From the NCBI GenBank assembly GCA_037384645.1, contig JARRNT010000025.1, positions 1 through 35,429 on the forward strand: a stretch of 35,429 nt of DNA, given 5' to 3'. Both the position numbers and the translations under genes were made by a program. Under the pieces are notes generated by a model. The model searched no databases. It had not been told where the DNA came from and was given only the letters and a program-made list of their open reading frames with translations. Source of the stretch: RI-92 sp037384645. Its GTDB lineage: Bacteria > Pseudomonadota > Gammaproteobacteria > UBA6429 > Thiohalophilaceae. Shown here one piece after another: positions 1 to 7,552 of the stretch; positions within the stretch are counted from its first letter, which is position 1, and each line of letters opens with the position of its first letter.

Positions 1-2
1 AC

Positions 3-182
3 CAGGTCCTGTCACGCGACCGTCTGATCGATTTGCTCAAGGGCTATGATCGTTCCCCGTTTGATCGCTCCATCGACATCCGCGTGACCCGATTGCGACG
101 CAAAATCGAAGATGACCCGGGCAAACCTCAATATCTGCGTACCGTCTGGGGTGAAGGCTACATGTTCACCCCTGAAGGTTAA
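3..182 (+). CDS. OmpR-family response regulator, C-terminal part (partial)
   Basis: The window opens inside this gene; 59 codons and the TAA stop are visible. The peptide is the end of a winged-helix transcriptional output domain of the OmpR/PhoB type: a recognition-helix region with DIRVTRLRRKIEDDP, then the wing hairpin YLRTVWGEGYMF. The final GEGYMFTPEG resembles the end of OmpR. The receiver domain lies outside the window. The stop is 8 bases before the start of an EnvZ-like kinase, so the two form a two-component operon. I infer an OmpR/EnvZ-like osmolarity or envelope sensor pair. The family is certain from the winged helix; the orthology is less so because only a third of the protein is seen. 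Confidence 0.88.
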   Translation, partial: QVLSRDRLIDLLKGYDRSPFDRSIDIRVTRLRRKIEDDPGKPQYLRTVWGEGYMFTPEG

Positions 183-190
183 GCCACGAC

Positions 191-1507
191 ATGCGCCTGT
201 TCTCACCAAGTCTGTTCCAGCGCACGGCACTCACGCTCATCGCGGCATTCGTCCTGCTTTTGATCATCGTCTTTGGCGCCGTTGCCTACTTTGTCAATCT
301 GCCGCTGGGCCGACAGGCCACCGACGATCTGGCCGCACTCATTGTCCTCTCGGCCAAGACCTGGGTCGAACTGCCCCCGGCAACCCATACGGATTTCCAG
401 CACGAACTGATTGAACATCACGGCCTGGTGATTCAACCGGCTGACACCCCGTTACCCGCGCATACAGATATCCTGCCGTATCGGATCCTGTTGGAACAGG
501 CCCTGGAGAAACGTCTCGGCCATAAGGTTACGGTAAAAATCACGCACCATCCTGATTACTACTGGGTAGACATTCCCATGGCCGGCCAAAACCTGCGTGT
601 GGGCTTTGCCCACGACCGCATCGGGACGCGCCAACCCTATGCCCTGGCTGTCATCTTCATCGCCATGCTCATCATTGTCCTGCTTACCAGCCTGATCCTG
701 GCCCGCCGGATGACCGGCCCACTCACCCGCCTGGCACGCGCGGCCCAGCAAGTGGGACAGGGCAACGAACCCCAGCCTTTGCCCGAAACCGGACCGGCAG
801 AACTTTCAACCCTGGCACACACGTTCAACCAGATGACGCAGGATGTGCGTGAATTACTCGCCAACCGCACTACCCTTTTGGCCGGTATCTCCCATGACCT
901 GCGCACACCGCTGGCGCGCATGCGTCTCGCGGTGGAGATGTTGCCCGAAGATGCCGACCCGATACTGACCGCGGGTATCATCCGTGACCTCGACGCCATG
1001 GATGCCCTGCTCGCCGAATACCTCGCGCTTGCCCACGGTATGGTGGAAGAAACCATGGACAGCCTGGATCTGCGTGAACTGCTTGATGGCGTTGTAACCG
1101 ACATACGCCGCGCCGGCGCTGTCATTCACTGGACACCCAATACGGAACCCGTGATGTGCACCGTCAGGCCACATGCACTGGAACGGATCGTCAGTAACCT
1201 GCTCGACAATGCCCGACGTTATGGTAACGGTAAGGAAATCGAACTGGAATGCATCCACGAAGCAGAACAGGTGCACATCCGCGTTCTAGATCGGGGACCC
1301 GGGATCGCCGCTTCGGAACGCGAGGCGGTTTTTCGACCATTTTACCGGCTGGAAACATCGCGCAGTGTTGCCGGTGGCGGTAGTGGGCTGGGACTCGCCA
1401 TCGCACGACAACTGGCTGACGCCAATGATTGGGATCTCACACTCGATGCGCGACCAGGTGGTGGGACCGTCGCCCAATTAGCGTTAGCCTGCATTGCGGG
1501 TAAATAA
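191..1507 (+). CDS. envZ: EnvZ-like membrane sensor histidine kinase
   Basis: 438 residues, close to E. coli EnvZ (450). Order of parts: first membrane helix at about residues 13-36, a periplasmic domain of roughly 110 residues, a second membrane helix at about 150-171, a HAMP linker to about 222, a dimerisation/phosphoacceptor helix with HDLRTPLARMRL (His235), and a catalytic ATP-binding domain. The N-box is NLLDN (336-340), the G1 box DRGPG (367-371), and the G2 box GGGSGLGLAI (395-404). The H-box is nearly that of EnvZ. It would autophosphorylate His235 and phosphorylate the regulator encoded just upstream. The gene ends in a short gap facing the convergent SulP gene. The symbol is by similarity; the signal sensed is unknown. 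Confidence 0.88.
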   Translation: MRLFSPSLFQRTALTLIAAFVLLLIIVFGAVAYFVNLPLGRQATDDLAALIVLSAKTWVELPPATHTDFQHELIEHHGLVIQPADTPLPAHTDILPYRILLEQALEKRLGHKVTVKITHHPDYYWVDIPMAGQNLRVGFAHDRIGTRQPYALAVIFIAMLIIVLLTSLILARRMTGPLTRLARAAQQVGQGNEPQPLPETGPAELSTLAHTFNQMTQDVRELLANRTTLLAGISHDLRTPLARMRLAVEMLPEDADPILTAGIIRDLDAMDALLAEYLALAHGMVEETMDSLDLRELLDGVVTDIRRAGAVIHWTPNTEPVMCTVRPHALERIVSNLLDNARRYGNGKEIELECIHEAEQVHIRVLDRGPGIAASEREAVFRPFYRLETSRSVAGGGSGLGLAIARQLADANDWDLTLDARPGGGTVAQLALACIAGK

Positions 1508-1529
1508 ACGAGTTTATAGACGCTAAGCC

Positions 1530-1546
1530 TCGTGCCGCAAGCACGA
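1530..1546. terminator. Possible weak hairpin between convergent envZ and SulP genes
   Basis: TCGTGC-cgcaa-GCACGA forms a 6-bp stem in the 80-base gap between two convergent genes. There is no clean T-run directly after it on either strand, so it is a weak candidate. Confidence 0.25.
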
Positions 1547-1587
1547 TAGATTGAGCACGTGCTTAAACATTTTTTCCGATTAAATTT

Positions 1588-3276
1588 TTACAGCATCTTC
1601 TCTGCCACAGCAAAGCCATCGGCAAGATTCCTGGAAAAGGCGACTTTACCTGGTTTTTTTCTGACCCCGGCTCGCCTGAGTTTCAGTATCATACGTGGCT
1701 GTAAATTATTAATTACCAAACCGACATTTTTATTTGAAAAATCCTTCGCTATAGACTCCATCGTAACAATGGCACTCATATCCAGTAGCGTCACTTCTGA
1801 CATATCGAGTATCACAACCCGAATATCAGGCGTTATTGACGTAATGGTTTTTAATGCCTTTTGTGCGGACCCGAAAAACAAGGGACCATTGATATCGTAG
1901 ACAACGACATTATTCGGCAGGACATAGTCTTCATGGTTGCGCTCAATCCTTGACGTCGCCGTTACGCTGATACTTCTCCTGATAAACAGGATTGCCGCCA
2001 AACCCATACCGACCGCGACGGCCACCGTCATGTCAAACAGCACCGTCAGCAGATAACAGATAATCAGCACAATCACATCATCGCGTGGCGCGACTCTTAT
2101 CGTGCGGACAAAATGCCTGGCCTCACTCATATTCCACGCGACCACTATCAATAATGCCGCCATTGACGCCATGGGAATATAGGAGAGTAACGGTGCGAGC
2201 AATAATATGCTCGCGATAATAAACAAACTATGCACGACAGATGACAAGGGCAGGGTCCCGCCTGATTTAATATTGGCAGTGGTTCTTGCGATTGCCGCGG
2301 TTGCAGGTATACCCCCAAAAAGCGGGGCGATGATATTCCCGAACCCCTGTCCGACAAGCTCATCATTGGGGTTGTGTTTTTTACCCGACATACCATCGGC
2401 CACCACGGCACAGAGCAAGGATTCCAATGAACCCAGAACAGCAATCGTAATAGCGGACGGGAGCAGTTGCCTGAATAGATCAAAACTAAAACCAATGGGC
2501 GAACCATTGGCGCCCGGGAACGTCCATGGCCAGGCAAAGGCTGGCAGCACAGGCGGAATCCCGGAACCTGTAATGCCCTCAACAGTATAGTGAAAACGAC
2601 TCCCCAGCGTGGCGACGGAAAACCCCGGCACAAAGCGACTCATTAACCAGGCGGCCAGACTGGCGACAATCAGGGCAACAAGGTGTCCCGGGATCCTGGT
2701 GCGCAGTTTTGGCCAAACCAGCAATATCGCCAGGGTCAACGCACCGATCAGGGTATCCTGCCAGGCCAGTGAGGGCAAACTCTGCACGATAGCGTACACC
2801 CTGTGCAAATAGCCCCCGCTCGTTGCTGCGACCTGGAGTCCCAGGAAGTCCGGTATCTGGAAGGTCGCAATGACCGTGCCGATACCGGCAGTAAAGCCGA
2901 TGATGACCGGATAAGGCACCATCTCTATCAGCCTGCCGAGTTTCCCCATCCCCATGATCACCAGGATAAAGCCGGCGATAAAGGTACTCACAAGCAGTCC
3001 ACCCAAGCCATAGTGATGGACGATGGGTAGCAAAATCACCACAAACGCGGCGGTTGGCCCGGAGATATTGACCTTGGACCCGCCGGTAAGCGAAATAACA
3101 ATGCCGGCGACAATTGCCGTATAGAGACCATGCTCAGGTGGCACGCCGCTGGCAATCGCCAAGGCCATGGAGAGCGGAAGCGCAATAATGCCGACGGTCA
3201 ATCCGGCCAGAATATTGGCCTGGATAAGCTGGAACGACGGCTTACTTTTTAAGGATTTAGTCAGGGCAGAAAACAT
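1588..3276 (-). CDS. SulP-family anion transporter with C-terminal STAS domain (DauA-like)
   Basis: 562 residues from the chosen ATG. The N-terminal half is a hydrophobic SulP transport core: NILAGLTVGIIALPLSMALA, then GLYTAIVAGIVISLTGGS and NISGPTAAFVVILLP. A later signature is ELVGQGFGNIIAPLFGGIPA. The last 110 residues are a STAS regulatory domain containing VVILDMSEVTLLDMSAI. The sequence follows E. coli DauA (YchM) closely through the core. SulP proteins carry sulfate, bicarbonate or dicarboxylates. Because cbbM and cbbR lie just upstream on the same strand and divergent, bicarbonate uptake is a reasonable inference, but the DauA resemblance leaves dicarboxylate or sulfate open. In-frame starts also exist at 3315 (ATG) and 3321 (GTG); none has a strong ribosome site, and 3276 fits the family N-terminus best. 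The 3' third is AT-rich compared with its neighbours. Confidence 0.9.
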   Translation of the reverse strand: MFSALTKSLKSKPSFQLIQANILAGLTVGIIALPLSMALAIASGVPPEHGLYTAIVAGIVISLTGGSKVNISGPTAAFVVILLPIVHHYGLGGLLVSTFIAGFILVIMGMGKLGRLIEMVPYPVIIGFTAGIGTVIATFQIPDFLGLQVAATSGGYLHRVYAIVQSLPSLAWQDTLIGALTLAILLVWPKLRTRIPGHLVALIVASLAAWLMSRFVPGFSVATLGSRFHYTVEGITGSGIPPVLPAFAWPWTFPGANGSPIGFSFDLFRQLLPSAITIAVLGSLESLLCAVVADGMSGKKHNPNDELVGQGFGNIIAPLFGGIPATAAIARTTANIKSGGTLPLSSVVHSLFIIASILLLAPLLSYIPMASMAALLIVVAWNMSEARHFVRTIRVAPRDDVIVLIICYLLTVLFDMTVAVAVGMGLAAILFIRRSISVTATSRIERNHEDYVLPNNVVVYDINGPLFFGSAQKALKTITSITPDIRVVILDMSEVTLLDMSAIVTMESIAKDFSNKNVGLVINNLQPRMILKLRRAGVRKKPGKVAFSRNLADGFAVAEKML

Positions 3277-3456
3277 ATAATTACCGCGCTTCTGGTAATA
3301 GCAAGGTTTTCCCATTGACACCCGCCAACCAACAGCGGTCCGCCAGTGTGGGAACTAATAACAATGAGGATGATGCGTTGACGTCTATGATGATTCCCGC
3401 AAAGATGACTGTCATTCGTGTACCAGGAGAAACTTCAGCCAGCATAGCATATCGAT

Positions 3457-3795
3457 TTACGCCTTCTTCACGAACTCAGATTTGAGTTGCATGGCACCAA
3501 AACCGGTAATTTTGCAATCAATATTATGATCGCCTTCGACCAGGCGGATATTCTTAACCTTGGTTCCCACCTTCAGGCTTGACGATGCCCCCTTTACCTT
3601 CAGGTCCTTGATGACAGTCACCGTATCTCCATCCATTAACTTGTTACCGTTAGCATCCTTGACCACTAGCGCATCTTCGCCACTGGCATCAGCTTGCTGA
3701 GGCCATTCATGCCCACATTCAGGACAGATATACAGGTTTCCGTCTTCATAGGTATATTCAGATTGACATGCGGGGCAAGCAGGTAAAGTAGCCAT
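3457..3795 (-). CDS. yjdM: PhnA/YjdM-like zinc-ribbon protein
   Basis: 112 residues, almost collinear with E. coli YjdM (formerly PhnA). An N-terminal zinc ribbon has CPAC near residues 6-9 and CPEC near 23-26. It is followed by the conserved KDANGNKLMDGDTVTVIKDL and a C-terminal beta domain ending KLKSEFVKK-like (here QLKSEFVKKA). The start at 3795 gives the family N-terminus (M-x-LPxCPxC). An AGGA lies 10 bases before it; an ATG two codons upstream (3801) is also possible. Despite the old name, the E. coli protein is not part of the phn phosphonate operon and its role is not settled. Here it lies between cbbM and the SulP gene, and cbbM has its own terminator upstream, so it is probably transcribed separately. 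Confidence 0.9.
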   Translation of the reverse strand: MATLPACPACQSEYTYEDGNLYICPECGHEWPQQADASGEDALVVKDANGNKLMDGDTVTVIKDLKVKGASSSLKVGTKVKNIRLVEGDHNIDCKITGFGAMQLKSEFVKKA

Positions 3796-3860
3796 AATCA
3801 TTTTATCCTGTAAAGCCAAATCCTGAGGGAAAAGGCGATAATAACTTCAGTTCAAGAGAA

Positions 3861-3887
3861 AAGCGCCCCGCATAAAACGGGGCGCTT
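3861..3887 (-). terminator. Rho-independent terminator of cbbM
   Basis: AAGCGCCCCG and CGGGGCGCTT form a perfect 10-bp G+C-rich stem with a 7-base loop. Reading the minus strand, it is followed by TTCTCTTG, a short pyrimidine tail. It lies 45 bases past the cbbM stop. Confidence 0.8.
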
Positions 3888-3931
3888 GTATCGATCCACA
3901 TTTGCAGACCAACCGGATGAAAAACCATTGC

Positions 3932-5320
3932 TTATGCGGCTTTCACACTCAGCTTGTCACGCCAACCCGGGAACAGGGTATCAGCATCATGCGGGAAGGA
4001 TTCGAATGCGCGGGCAAACTCCTTGTGTTCTTTCGCGTATTGAATCGGATCCGCACCAGCCTTCCAGCACTCGTAAGCCTGACGTAAGGACTTGGCACCA
4101 TCGGCAGGACTGTCGATGTGACCATAGGAGCCACCACCCGCCGTGTTAATGATATTGCCATGCCCCAGATTTTCGAAGAAACCGGGCAGACGCAATGCAT
4201 TCATACCGCCGGAGATAATCGGCGTCGTCGGCTTCATACCGAACCACTCCTGGTGATACACCGGACCCTGGCAGCTATCGCGCTCGATCATGTAAGCGAT
4301 GACCTTATCGTCGGCCTCGCCTTCCATCTTACCGTAACCCATGGTACCGACATGGATACCGGAAGCACCCTGCAGGCGGGACATCTTCGCCAGCACAAAA
4401 GCGGTATATCCACGCATGGCACTCGGCGACGTCACGGCACCGTGGCCGGCACGGTGGTAATGCAGATATTGACCGGGATATTGACGGCGTGCGGTCGTCA
4501 CCATGCCCGGGCCACCGACATAACCGTCCACCAGGAAGGCCAGCTTATCCGCATCTGGACCAAAGGTTTCCAGTGCGAAGTCGGCACGGGCACACATTTC
4601 GTAGTGATCATCGGCGGTGATGTTCATGGAGAATAATTTGGCTTCGCCGGTTTCGTCCATCGCACGCTTCATGGCATCGTACACTAGCGGAATGGTTTTC
4701 TTGACCGGGGCAAAGACCTGGTTGCCTTGAGGTTCATCGTTCTTGATGAAGTCGCCACCCAACCAGAATTGATACGCCGCCTCGGCAAACGGTTCCGGGC
4801 GCAGACCCAGCTTGGGCTTGATGATGGTACCGGAGATATAGCCCCCGTCTTTGACCGGGCGACCCAGGATGCGCCACAGATCAGAAATATCCTTGGCCGG
4901 CCCATCGAACAACTGGATCGCGCGCGGCGGGACAAAGAAGTCGACCATCTTGGCATATTCGATATCGCCCATGCCCTGGTTGTTACCGATGGTCAGGGTC
5001 AGGAATGACACCATCATCATGCGACCGTCGGTCACATTGCGGTCAAACAGATCCAACGGATAGGCGATACGCATGTCTTCCCTGGCTTCGTCGATATGAT
5101 ACACCAGCGCGTCGACACCCTTGGTAAAGTCGTCCGTGGTGCAGACTTCGACGTTGGTGCCGGTAGATGATTCAGCTGCAAAGTGGGCAGCCGCTTCGAG
5201 ATAACTGTGGCCAGACTTCGGCTTCATGCGATAGGCGCACAGAATATGCTTGCCGCCGGCGATAAGTTCTTCCTCTTTCAGACTCAGGTCTGAGTAGCGG
5301 GTGGATTGGTCCAGTGCCAT
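3932..5320 (-). CDS. cbbM: Ribulose-1,5-bisphosphate carboxylase/oxygenase, form II
   Basis: 462 residues, the usual length of form II RuBisCO, which works without small subunits. It carboxylates ribulose bisphosphate in the Calvin-Benson-Bassham cycle in the cytoplasm. Active-site features are all present: GTIIKPKLGL with Lys168, GGDFIKNDEP with carbamylated Lys193 and metal ligands Asp195 and Glu196, HYHRAGHGA with His289, and GYGKMEGE with loop-6 Lys331. These sit two residues after their R. rubrum counterparts. GGAG stands 9 bases before the ATG. cbbR is divergent across a 132-base gap, and a terminator follows the gene. No cbbQ or cbbO activase gene lies directly downstream, where they often occur. 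Form II enzymes suit high CO2 and low O2. Confidence 0.98.
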   Translation of the reverse strand: MALDQSTRYSDLSLKEEELIAGGKHILCAYRMKPKSGHSYLEAAAHFAAESSTGTNVEVCTTDDFTKGVDALVYHIDEAREDMRIAYPLDLFDRNVTDGRMMMVSFLTLTIGNNQGMGDIEYAKMVDFFVPPRAIQLFDGPAKDISDLWRILGRPVKDGGYISGTIIKPKLGLRPEPFAEAAYQFWLGGDFIKNDEPQGNQVFAPVKKTIPLVYDAMKRAMDETGEAKLFSMNITADDHYEMCARADFALETFGPDADKLAFLVDGYVGGPGMVTTARRQYPGQYLHYHRAGHGAVTSPSAMRGYTAFVLAKMSRLQGASGIHVGTMGYGKMEGEADDKVIAYMIERDSCQGPVYHQEWFGMKPTTPIISGGMNALRLPGFFENLGHGNIINTAGGGSYGHIDSPADGAKSLRQAYECWKAGADPIQYAKEHKEFARAFESFPHDADTLFPGWRDKLSVKAA

Positions 5321-5360
5321 AACTACGTTCTCCAGTATGTTAATAAATCCGAGTAATCCA

Positions 5361-5376
5361 GTGGGTAATTATCCAC
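5361..5376. promoter_or_regulatory. Candidate CbbR operator in the cbbM-cbbR intergenic region
   Basis: GTGGGTAATTATCCAC is palindromic except for one mismatched pair and lies 41 bases before the cbbM start. It has the LysR-type form T-N(about 11)-A with an AT-rich core. The 5321-5452 gap is the only place from which both cbbM and cbbR could be controlled. The assignment is by position and symmetry only; I do not see convincing -35/-10 boxes. Confidence 0.4.
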
Positions 5377-5452
5377 ATAGTTTGTGTGACTATACGGAAA
5401 CCATGCTATAAGGAAAATTCAGAAAATATGATAAGGTTGGTAAATTATTCTT

Positions 5453-6358
5453 ATGCTGAAACTGACACTTCGCCAACTCAATATCCTGGAAGCCATTGCC
5501 CGCTGCGGGAGCTTCTCCGCTGCGAGCAACGAATTACACCTGACGCAGCCTGCTGTTTCGATGCAAATCAAACAGTTAGAAAATATTCTGGGCACACCCG
5601 TATTCGAGCATGTCGGCAAACGCATTCACCTGACGGAGGCTGGACGGGAGACATTGCGGGTCAGCCGAGGCTTCCAGCAGGAGCTCGTCAATCTGGAACA
5701 CACACTCGCCAATTTACAGGGATTAAAAGGCGGCACCCTGACGGTCTCCACTGCCAGTACCGCCAGTTATTTCACGGCACGGCTGGTCGCCCTGTTTCGT
5801 GACATGCACCCGGATATCCGCGTCAGCCTCAACGTGGTCAACCGTGAAATCCTGCTCAAACACCTGGCGGAGAACGAGATTGACCTGGCCCTGATGGGAC
5901 AACCACCGCAGGACCATGATCTGTCAGCGCAACCCATTATGGAAAATCCACTGGTCGTCATCGCCGCCCCGAACCATCCATTGGCCGGCCAGTCACAGAT
6001 ATCTCTCAAACGCATGGCCGAGGAACCCTACGTGGGCCGCGAACTCGGTTCCGGAACGCGTGTTGCGGTGGAAAAGCACTTTGCCGATCACGGCCTGCCC
6101 CTCAAGGCCGCCATGGAAATGAACAAGAACGAAGCAATAAAACAGGCCGTAGAAGCCGGCCTGGGTCTCGGCGTCGTATCGCTCCATACAGTACAGACCG
6201 AACTTAAGGCACAGATCCTATGCGTATTGGACGTGCAGGGCTTTCCGTTAAACCGGCAATGGTATCTGGTACAACGACAAGGTAAACGCCTTAGTCCGGC
6301 TGCCCAGGCATTTGCAAAATTTGCACTAAGCGAGTCCAAACGGATTGAACCATTATAA
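5453..6358 (+). CDS. cbbR: LysR-type regulator of the RuBisCO gene (CbbR)
   Basis: 301 residues. The N-terminal winged helix-turn-helix (about residues 3-62) reads LRQLNILEAIARCGSFSAAS then LHLTQPAVSMQIKQLE, and the sequence continues with KRIHLTEAGRETL. This is the CbbR version of the LysR DNA-binding domain. The remainder is a periplasmic-binding-like effector domain. The position, divergent from cbbM with a shared 132-base gap, is the typical cbbR arrangement. CbbR proteins activate cbb operons in response to Calvin-cycle metabolites or the redox state. No good ribosome site precedes ATG 5453 (AAGG is about 15 bases away). Functional identity rests on family resemblance plus context. Confidence 0.9.
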   Translation: MLKLTLRQLNILEAIARCGSFSAASNELHLTQPAVSMQIKQLENILGTPVFEHVGKRIHLTEAGRETLRVSRGFQQELVNLEHTLANLQGLKGGTLTVSTASTASYFTARLVALFRDMHPDIRVSLNVVNREILLKHLAENEIDLALMGQPPQDHDLSAQPIMENPLVVIAAPNHPLAGQSQISLKRMAEEPYVGRELGSGTRVAVEKHFADHGLPLKAAMEMNKNEAIKQAVEAGLGLGVVSLHTVQTELKAQILCVLDVQGFPLNRQWYLVQRQGKRLSPAAQAFAKFALSESKRIEPL

Positions 6359-6699
6359 AATATGCGATCATCATTGCCCATGATGGACAAACATCAGAAT
6401 ATGCTGATCTTTTGCAATGACGCAAATCGGCTGTTGGTTCCCGTCAATTAAGGCGTCGTCACGCATCTTCCACAACGAATAGTCGTATACCGGCCAATAG
6501 CGGACGTTTAATTTCTTCTATAACACCAGGTAATATTGTAAGTGTTAATTTTATTGATGAATAGCGATCTCGCTAGACCAAAGTAATTTCCTCATGCAGG
6601 ATCTTTCGTAGCGCCGAAACAAATACCGATGAAGACCAAACCCTATCTGAGTCACATATAATTTTTTATCATATTTCTTATAAATCACTGGCCTTATCC

Positions 6700-6719
6700 C
6701 TATCGCAGGATTCCGATAG
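6700..6719 (+). terminator. Possible terminator or attenuator hairpin upstream of aioB
   Basis: CTATCG and CGATAG form a 6-bp stem with an 8-base loop. On the plus strand it is followed by ATATTTTTTATAT. The stem is short. It is 340 bases past cbbR, so it might end a read-through transcript from cbbR or be fortuitous in AT-rich DNA. Confidence 0.25.
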
Positions 6720-6801
6720 ATATTTTTTATATATCACAAATTATGCAGAAATCATTCTAGGGTTTATTAACATAGGACTAATTAATAGCTGTTTGCGCTG
6801 C

Positions 6802-6844
6802 GTCAATTGACAATATTATTTCTCATGCATAGTTTGACAATATT
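6802..6844. promoter_or_regulatory. Palindrome and 11-bp direct repeat, candidate control site of aioBA
   Basis: GTCAATTGAC (6802-6811) is a perfect palindrome. TTGACAATATT occurs at 6807-6817 and again at 6834-6844, 27 bases apart start to start, which is near two and a half helical turns. Each copy contains a perfect -35-like TTGACA. Neither has a good -10 at 16-18 bases; TATTAT at 6860-6865 is 20 bases from the second. It may be a regulator binding site, a promoter, or both. Confidence 0.4.
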
Positions 6845-7025
6845 GCCTTTATCACCAAATATTATTTGAATCTCTCTGTTTCGGCCTCACAGCAAATCCA
6901 TGTGAAGTCATCGCCCCCGCAACGATGTGGGCAAAAAATACAGCCAGTGTAATTTCTTAACAACGGACTATTCAGTCAGCCCGGATACTGGCAGAAAGCG
7001 CATCATATAAGGAGGAGGTTCCACC

Positions 7026-7541
7026 ATGAGCGATATTACTCGCAGAAATTTTCTCAAACTGGGCGGGGGCGTTGCGGCAGGTACCGCATCTCTGGTTAGC
7101 GGCAACTTATTTGGTGCCGAACCGGCGGTCACTGCTGGGCGAACCACGCTACCCTATCCCAGACAGCTCGTTGGGAAGGCACCTGCCTTGCGACCAGGGA
7201 CACCGGTATCCTTCACCTACCCTGATGCGGACTCCCCTTGCGCAATAATCAAGACCGGACAGCCCGTGCCGGGCGGTGTCGGTCCAGACAAAGACATTGT
7301 CGCCTACAGCACGCTGTGCACGCACATGGGTTGTCCGGTGAGCTACGACGATAAGGCCAGGACCTTCAAATGCCCCTGCCACTTCAGCATCTTCGATCCT
7401 GAAATGGAAGGACAAATGGTCGATGGTCAGGCAACCGAGAACCTGCCACGGATTGTGCTGGAATATAACGATAAGGACGGCAGCGTTACTGCAGTGGCAG
7501 TGGAAGGTCTTATCTATGGCCGTCAGGCCAATGTCCTGTAA
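7026..7541 (+). CDS. aioB: Arsenite oxidase small subunit, Rieske [2Fe-2S] protein
   Basis: 171 residues. A twin-arginine signal stands at the start (TRRNFLKLGG, residues 5-14) with an Ala/Gly-rich hydrophobic stretch after it. The Rieske domain has box I CTHMGC (98-103) and box II CPCH (116-119). Cys98, His100, Cys116 and His119 would bind the cluster, and Cys103/Cys118 would form the disulfide that some AioB proteins lack. In this enzyme class the small subunit carries the Tat signal and takes the folded large subunit along to the periplasm. GGAGGAGG lies shortly before the ATG. The aioA start follows 11 bases after the stop, so the pair is an operon in the usual aioB-aioA order. I see no aioXSR, cytochrome or moeA gene beside it. 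Confidence 0.95.
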   Translation: MSDITRRNFLKLGGGVAAGTASLVSGNLFGAEPAVTAGRTTLPYPRQLVGKAPALRPGTPVSFTYPDADSPCAIIKTGQPVPGGVGPDKDIVAYSTLCTHMGCPVSYDDKARTFKCPCHFSIFDPEMEGQMVDGQATENLPRIVLEYNDKDGSVTAVAVEGLIYGRQANVL

Positions 7542-7552
7542 GGAGGCGGAGC

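Larger units (their letters stand above)
6359..7025. other. 667-base AT-rich non-coding leader upstream of aioBA
   Basis: No plausible gene is seen on either strand. The stretch is clearly AT-richer than both flanking genes. It contains the CTATCG/CGATAG hairpin (6700-6719) and the palindrome and direct repeats at 6802-6844, and ends with a very strong ribosome site for aioB. A CATCAT/ATGATG inverted repeat just after cbbR (6369-6386) lacks a T-run. A GTCCGCT-containing stretch (minus strand, about 6490-6515) resembles pieces at 10231 and 21063. I found no sigma-54 element (GG-N10-GC), although aio operons in some other bacteria use one. Confidence 0.6.

Noticed and set aside
3301..3456. Start of the SulP gene at GTG 3321 or ATG 3315
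   Set aside because: The extra residues do not resemble the family and lack a ribosome site, though the choice is not certain.
6685..6706. Sigma-54 promoter upstream of aioB (TGGC near 6690)
   Set aside because: The spacing to the next GC is not GG-N10-GC.
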